NCBI GenBank assembly: GCA_017992055.1
Contig: JAGOPK010000010.1
Span: 44,559 to 108,558, forward strand
DNA: 64,000 nucleotides
DNA from: Burkholderiaceae bacterium
Lineage (GTDB): Bacteria; Pseudomonadota; Gammaproteobacteria; Burkholderiales; Burkholderiaceae_C
Direction: 5' to 3'
The first letter of the stretch is position 1. The number at the start of each line of letters is the position of its first letter. Below, piece by piece: positions 60,666 to 64,000 of this stretch. Both the position numbers and the translations under genes were made by a program. Under the pieces are notes generated by a model. That model saw nothing but the letters and a program-made list of their open reading frames with translations. It was not told the origin of the DNA and made no database searches.

Positions 60666-61622
60666 TCAGGGTTTCACGTCGGTGATGTGTCGCCAATAGG
60701 CGCCATAACCTCGAAACACATGCCGTTGGTCGATCAGGCCCTCGCGCTCGTAGATCGCATGCACACGGGGCAGTTGCGAGAACGCGATGCCGGGAAAGTA
60801 GTGGTGGTACGGGTGCATCGCGAAGTTCAGGTTCGGCAGCAGCAGGCGCTCCCACCAGCGCTGCACGATCAGCGGCGTGGACTCGGCAACGCCGGCACCG
60901 GCCAGGTTGTACTTGTGCTCGCACAGCGCGCCCCAGCGCACGATCAGCTGGAACACGGTCAGCAGCGGCAGCAGCCAGAACAGCAGGAACAGGGTCCAGG
61001 TGCCGGTGGCGGTCAGCAGCGCCACCAGCGCCAGCAGATAGGCCGGCCGCACCCAGCGCGGGATGCGGTGGCGCCGCGCAAAGGCCGGGCTCTCCTGGGC
61101 CATGCGCTTGCCGCGCACCAGGCGGATGACGTTCAGGCCGAACAGGTCGCGCACAAAGATCTTCAGCCAGACCGAGGCCGGTTGCGGGATGCTCCACTCC
61201 GGGCCGCTCTTGCGCTGGAAGTCGGGGTCGCTGGGCTCGAAATAGTCGCGGTGATGGGCCAGGTGCACCTGGGCATAACCTTCGACGGTCAGCACCAGCA
61301 GCGGATAGGCCGCAAACAGGTTGACCAGCAGGTCGCCGAAGCGGCCGCGAAAGCCCAGCAGGTGCGCCTGGTCGTGCACCAGCAGGCCCAGCACGTTCTG
61401 CCGCGTGGCCACGACCAGGATGGCCAGCAGCGCCGCCCACCAGGTGCCGACCTGCACCGCCAGCGCCACCGCCGCGATGATCACCACCCAGGCCCACAGC
61501 AGGGTGCCCGTGAACGCCCAGGGCCGCGGCCCGTTCAAGGCCATCACCTCGTCCCGGACGGAGGCCGGCAAGGCCGCCTTGTCGACACGGATGGCGGCCG
61601 GCAACGGCGTGACATCAACCAT
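60666..61622 (-). CDS. membrane fatty acid desaturase family protein
   Basis: The 318-residue integral membrane protein has the three histidine boxes of the di-iron desaturase/hydroxylase family: HDQAH (about 104-108), HLAHHRD (about 130-136) and MHPYHHYFPG (about 278-287). About four to six hydrophobic segments surround them. AAGGAG lies upstream of the ATG. Substrate is unknown; fatty acids, sphingolipid-like acyl chains or carotenoid-type compounds are all possible. It sits between trpE and trpG in the same direction with gaps of about 25-30 bases, so it should be co-transcribed with them. Confidence 0.88.
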   Translation of the reverse strand: MVDVTPLPAAIRVDKAALPASVRDEVMALNGPRPWAFTGTLLWAWVVIIAAVALAVQVGTWWAALLAILVVATRQNVLGLLVHDQAHLLGFRGRFGDLLVNLFAAYPLLVLTVEGYAQVHLAHHRDYFEPSDPDFQRKSGPEWSIPQPASVWLKIFVRDLFGLNVIRLVRGKRMAQESPAFARRHRIPRWVRPAYLLALVALLTATGTWTLFLLFWLLPLLTVFQLIVRWGALCEHKYNLAGAGVAESTPLIVQRWWERLLLPNLNFAMHPYHHYFPGIAFSQLPRVHAIYEREGLIDQRHVFRGYGAYWRHITDVKP

Positions 61623-61647
61623 GGCAAGCTCCTTCGCAGCTGCGGCT

Positions 61648-63123
61648 TCAGAACCCTTCCTCGACCAGCTCGGCGGCGCGGATCAGCGCCCGCGCCTTGT
61701 GCTCGGTCTCTTTCCATTCCAGCTCGGGCACCGAGTCGGCCACCACGCCGGCGGCGGCCTGCACATACAGCGTGTTGTTCTGCACGATGCCGGTGCGGAT
61801 GGCAATCGCCAGGTCCATGTCGCCGGCAAAGCTCAGGTAGCCGCAGGCGCCGCCGTAGATGCCGCGCTTGACCGGCTCCAGCTCGTCGATGATTTCCATC
61901 GCGCGGATCTTGGGCGCGCCGGTCAGCGTGCCGGCCGGGAAGGTGGCCTTGAGCACATCCATGTTGCTCATGCCGTCCTTCAGCAGGCCTTCGACATTGC
62001 TGACGATGTGCATCACATGCGAGTAGCGCTCGACCACGAAGGCCTCGCTGACCTTGACCGAGCCGGTCTTGGCGATGCGGCCGATGTCGTTGCGCGCCAG
62101 GTCGATCAGCATCAGGTGCTCGGCGCGCTCCTTCGGGTCGGCCAGCAGCTCGGCCTCGGTGGCCTTGTCGGTCTCGGGCGTGGCGCCGCGCGGGCGCGTG
62201 CCGGCCAGCGGCCGGATGGTGACCTTGTCGCCGTCGGGCGTGTGCTCGTGCCGCACCAGGATCTCGGGGCTGGCGCCGACGATCTGGAAGCCGCCCATGT
62301 CGTAGAAGTACATGTAGGGGCTGGGGTTCAGCGAGCGCAGCGCGCGGTACAGGCTGAGCGGGCTCTCGGTGTAGCGCTTCTTCAGGCGCTGGCCGATCTG
62401 CACCTGCATCATGTCGCCGGCGGCGATGTAGTCCTTGCTCTTGTGCACCGCGGCCAGGTAGTCGGCCTTGTCGAACTCGCGCTCCACCGAGTGCGAGGCG
62501 CCGCGCTTGACCGCCGGCGCGGTGACCGAATAGCGCAGCTTGTCGGCCAGTTCGGCCAGGCGGCGCTTGGCCTTGAAATAGGCCTCGGGCTGGCCGGGGT
62601 CGGCATAGACGATCAGGTACAGCCGGCCCGACAGGTTGTCGATGACCGCCAGCTCCTCGGTCTGCAGCAGCAGGATGTCGGGCGTGTCCAGGCCACCGGG
62701 CTTGGCGGTCTTGGCCAGCTTGGGCTCCATGTAGCGCACCGCGTCGTAGCCGAAGTAGCCGGCCAGGCCGCCGCAAAAGCGCGGCAGGCCGGGCCGCAGC
62801 GCCACCTTGAAGCGGGCCTGGTAGGCCTCGACGAAGTCCAGCGGGTTGCCCTCGTGGCGCTCGACCACCTCGCCGTCGGTCACCACCTCGGTGACGAAGC
62901 CGGTGGCGCGCAGCAGGCTGCGCGCCGGCAGGCCGATGAAGGAATAGCGACCGAAGCGCTCGCCGCCGACGACGGACTCCAGCAGAAAGCTGTGCTTGGC
63001 GCCGCCGGCCAGCTTCAGGTACAGCGACAGCGGCGTTTCCAGATCCGCGAAGGCCTCGCTGAGCAGCGGGATGCGGTTGTAGCCCTGGGCGGCCAGGCTC
63101 TTGAATTCGAGTTCGGTGATCAC
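61648..63123 (-). CDS. trpE: anthranilate synthase component I
   Basis: TrpE makes anthranilate from chorismate. The GTG at 63123, with GAGG upstream, starts the conserved (M)[19 protein letters not shown]; 491 residues follow. The feedback site region LLES and the catalytic parts [31 protein letters not shown] and [16 protein letters not shown] are present. A Trp-rich leader peptide about 125 bases upstream suggests attenuation. Longer in-frame start at 63159 is not conserved. Confidence 0.97.
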   Translation of the reverse strand: MITELEFKSLAAQGYNRIPLLSEAFADLETPLSLYLKLAGGAKHSFLLESVVGGERFGRYSFIGLPARSLLRATGFVTEVVTDGEVVERHEGNPLDFVEAYQARFKVALRPGLPRFCGGLAGYFGYDAVRYMEPKLAKTAKPGGLDTPDILLLQTEELAVIDNLSGRLYLIVYADPGQPEAYFKAKRRLAELADKLRYSVTAPAVKRGASHSVEREFDKADYLAAVHKSKDYIAAGDMMQVQIGQRLKKRYTESPLSLYRALRSLNPSPYMYFYDMGGFQIVGASPEILVRHEHTPDGDKVTIRPLAGTRPRGATPETDKATEAELLADPKERAEHLMLIDLARNDIGRIAKTGSVKVSEAFVVERYSHVMHIVSNVEGLLKDGMSNMDVLKATFPAGTLTGAPKIRAMEIIDELEPVKRGIYGGACGYLSFAGDMDLAIAIRTGIVQNNTLYVQAAAGVVADSVPELEWKETEHKARALIRAAELVEEGF

Positions 63124-63159
63124 GATGGGGCCTCGATCAGGCACCCGCGGCGCGCGCAC

Positions 63160-63185
63160 CCTGGCTCATCTGGGCCAGGCACGGC
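63160..63185 (-). promoter_or_regulatory. hairpin in the trpE leader
   Basis: On the minus strand CCTGGC, eight bases, GCCAGG forms a stem between the leader peptide and trpE. The CCTGGC arm is repeated within the Trp-codon region of the leader peptide, so the downstream GCCAGG arm has alternative partners, a requirement for attenuation. No long T-run follows. Confidence 0.4.
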
Positions 63186-63248
63186 AACGCGGGACGGGAT
63201 GGGGAAGGGCACGGGCGCGGTCAGGACAGACCGGCCGGCACGCGGAAA

Positions 63249-63329
63249 TCAGACCGACGGATGCCAGGGTCGCCAGGGCCAGGCCCCCCGGTCGGCGGAC
63301 CCTTCAGTCAGTTTGCGTGCGGTGAACAT
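63249..63329 (-). CDS. trpL: trp operon leader peptide
   Basis: Reading the minus strand from ATG 63329 gives 26 residues and a TGA. The first part is MFTARKLTEGSADRG and the second AWPWRPWHPSV, with tryptophan at 17, 19 and 22 and the stop four codons after the last Trp. Trp is the rarest codon, so three in six residues just upstream of trpE is hard to explain by chance. The peptide would let ribosome stalling at Trp codons report tryptophan level. CGGTC/GACCG and CCTGGC/GCCAGG segments downstream allow alternative pairings. No clear ribosome site precedes the ATG, which is close to a TACACT -10 box. Confidence 0.72.
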   Translation of the reverse strand: MFTARKLTEGSADRGAWPWRPWHPSV

Positions 63330-63339
63330 CGTGCCGGGC

Positions 63340-63345
63340 AGTGTA
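63340..63345 (-). promoter_or_regulatory. possible -10 box for trpL-trpE
   Basis: TACACT on the minus strand lies 11 bases upstream of the leader-peptide ATG. It forms one end of the palindrome at 63342-63363. A -35 match 17 bases upstream is weak, so the call is tentative. Confidence 0.4.
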
Positions 63346-63363
63346 GCAGCGCGCGCTGCTACA
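63342..63363. promoter_or_regulatory. 22-bp perfect palindrome between trpL and the next gene
   Basis: The left arm TGTAGCAGCGC and right arm GCGCTGCTACA are exact complements with no spacer. The ends give a TACACT box on the minus strand and a TACAGT box on the plus strand, so the element may serve divergent promoters or bind a dimeric repressor. Spacing differs from the HexR-like dyads. Confidence 0.5.
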
Positions 63364-63397
63364 GTCGGCGCCCGCCCTGCATCCGAAAGAGCACGCC

Positions 63398-64000
63398 ATG
63401 CACCGTCGTCTGCCGTCGCTTGCGATCTTCCTGCTTGCGCTGTGGGCGGGCGGCGCCGCGATGCCGGTGGCGGCCCAGGCCTTCGACACCGCCGGCGTGC
63501 GCTACGAGCCCCAGGTCAGCGTGGGCGGCACGCCGCTGCTGCTGAACGGCGCCGGCGTGCGCTACAAGCTGGTGATCAAGGTCTACACCGCCGGCCTGTA
63601 CCTGACGGCCAAGGCTGCCAGCACCGAGGCCGTGCTGGCCGCGCCCGGGCCCAAGCGCATCCATGTGGTGATGCTGCGCGAGATCGATGCCAACGAGCTG
63701 GGCAAGCTGTTCACCCGCGGCATGCAGGACAACGCGCCGCGCGAGGAGTTCGTCAAGTCCATCCCCGGCACCATCCGCATGGGCGAGATCTTCGCGGCCA
63801 AGAAGAAGCTGCTGCCCGGCGAGAGCTTCAGCGTCGACTGGACGCCCGGCAGCGGCACCGTGGTGCGCGTCAACGGCAAGCCCATGCACGACCCCATCCC
63901 CGAGCCCGAGTTCTTCAACGGCCTGCTGCGCATCTGGCTGGGCAAGTCGCCGGCCGACCACCTGCTGAAGGATGCGCTGCTGGGCAAGCCTCCCAAGAGC
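63398..64000 (+). CDS. chalcone isomerase-like exported protein (cut by window edge)
   Basis: The 201 visible residues start with a signal peptide (LAIFLLALWAGGAAMPVAAQA). Then comes the chalcone isomerase-like fold seen in bacterial periplasmic proteins: GVRYEPQVSVGGTPLLLNGA, YKLVIKVYTAGLYL, and a C-terminal IPEPEFFNGLLRIWLGKSPA. Bacterial members have no proven isomerase activity, so function is open. It is divergent from the trp operon and has no stop inside the window; family size suggests that few residues are missing. Confidence 0.85.
   Translation, partial: MHRRLPSLAIFLLALWAGGAAMPVAAQAFDTAGVRYEPQVSVGGTPLLLNGAGVRYKLVIKVYTAGLYLTAKAASTEAVLAAPGPKRIHVVMLREIDANELGKLFTRGMQDNAPREEFVKSIPGTIRMGEIFAAKKKLLPGESFSVDWTPGSGTVVRVNGKPMHDPIPEPEFFNGLLRIWLGKSPADHLLKDALLGKPPKS

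Overview
The window is about 68% G+C and carries the S10/spc/alpha, str and rpoBC ribosomal clusters in the order and spelling typical of betaproteobacteria. The most likely source is the order Burkholderiales, near the Rubrivivax/Leptothrix/Roseateles-type lineages. This is inferred from the glucokinase-HexR fusion, the TTG-started rplJ, the secY-rpmJ-rpsM order without infA, and a classical MalEFGK transporter paired with a TonB-dependent receptor. The species cannot be named from the sequence alone.

Layout. 1-10075: maltodextrin uptake and breakdown, with a divergent glycogen/maltodextrin phosphorylase (partial), malK, malE, malF, malG and two exported GH13 amylases. 10103-13695: a TonB-dependent receptor followed by an unrecognised exported protein. 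14073-19265: a glucokinase, a divergent glucokinase-HexR fusion, a MarR regulator and a GH1 beta-glucosidase. 19335-21315: tRNA-fMet and dsbD. 21460-41475: one long minus-strand ribosomal block (alpha, spc, S10 and str operons with tuf and fusA), interrupted by a peroxiredoxin. 41673-42110: a PIN-domain protein. 42192-56277: rpoC, rpoB, rplL, rplJ, rplA, rplK, nusG, secE, tRNA-Trp, a second tuf, tRNA-Thr, tRNA-Gly and tRNA-Tyr. 56369-63329: ung and a trp operon (trpE, desaturase, trpG, threonine aldolase, trpD, trpC) preceded by a short Trp-rich leader peptide. 63398 to the end: a partial chalcone-isomerase-like exported protein.

How the parts may work together. Maltodextrins would cross the outer membrane through the receptor, be trimmed by exported amylases, enter through MalEFGK, and end as glucose or glucose-1-phosphate. 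Two glucokinases then feed glycolysis or the Entner-Doudoroff route. The sequence suggests one shared control. The 15-bp dyad TGTAG-N5-CTACA occurs beside glgP/malK, the receptor and the glk-hexR gene, and looser copies lie on the malK -10 box and in the glk intergenic region. The HexR domain encoded in the same cluster is the obvious candidate regulator.

The other strong observation is a 26-residue leader peptide (63249-63329, minus) upstream of trpE, with Trp at positions 17, 19 and 22. It suggests attenuation control of a trp operon that also holds a desaturase and a threonine aldolase. The rest is mostly conserved housekeeping. No CRISPR array, insertion sequence, prophage or rRNA gene was seen.
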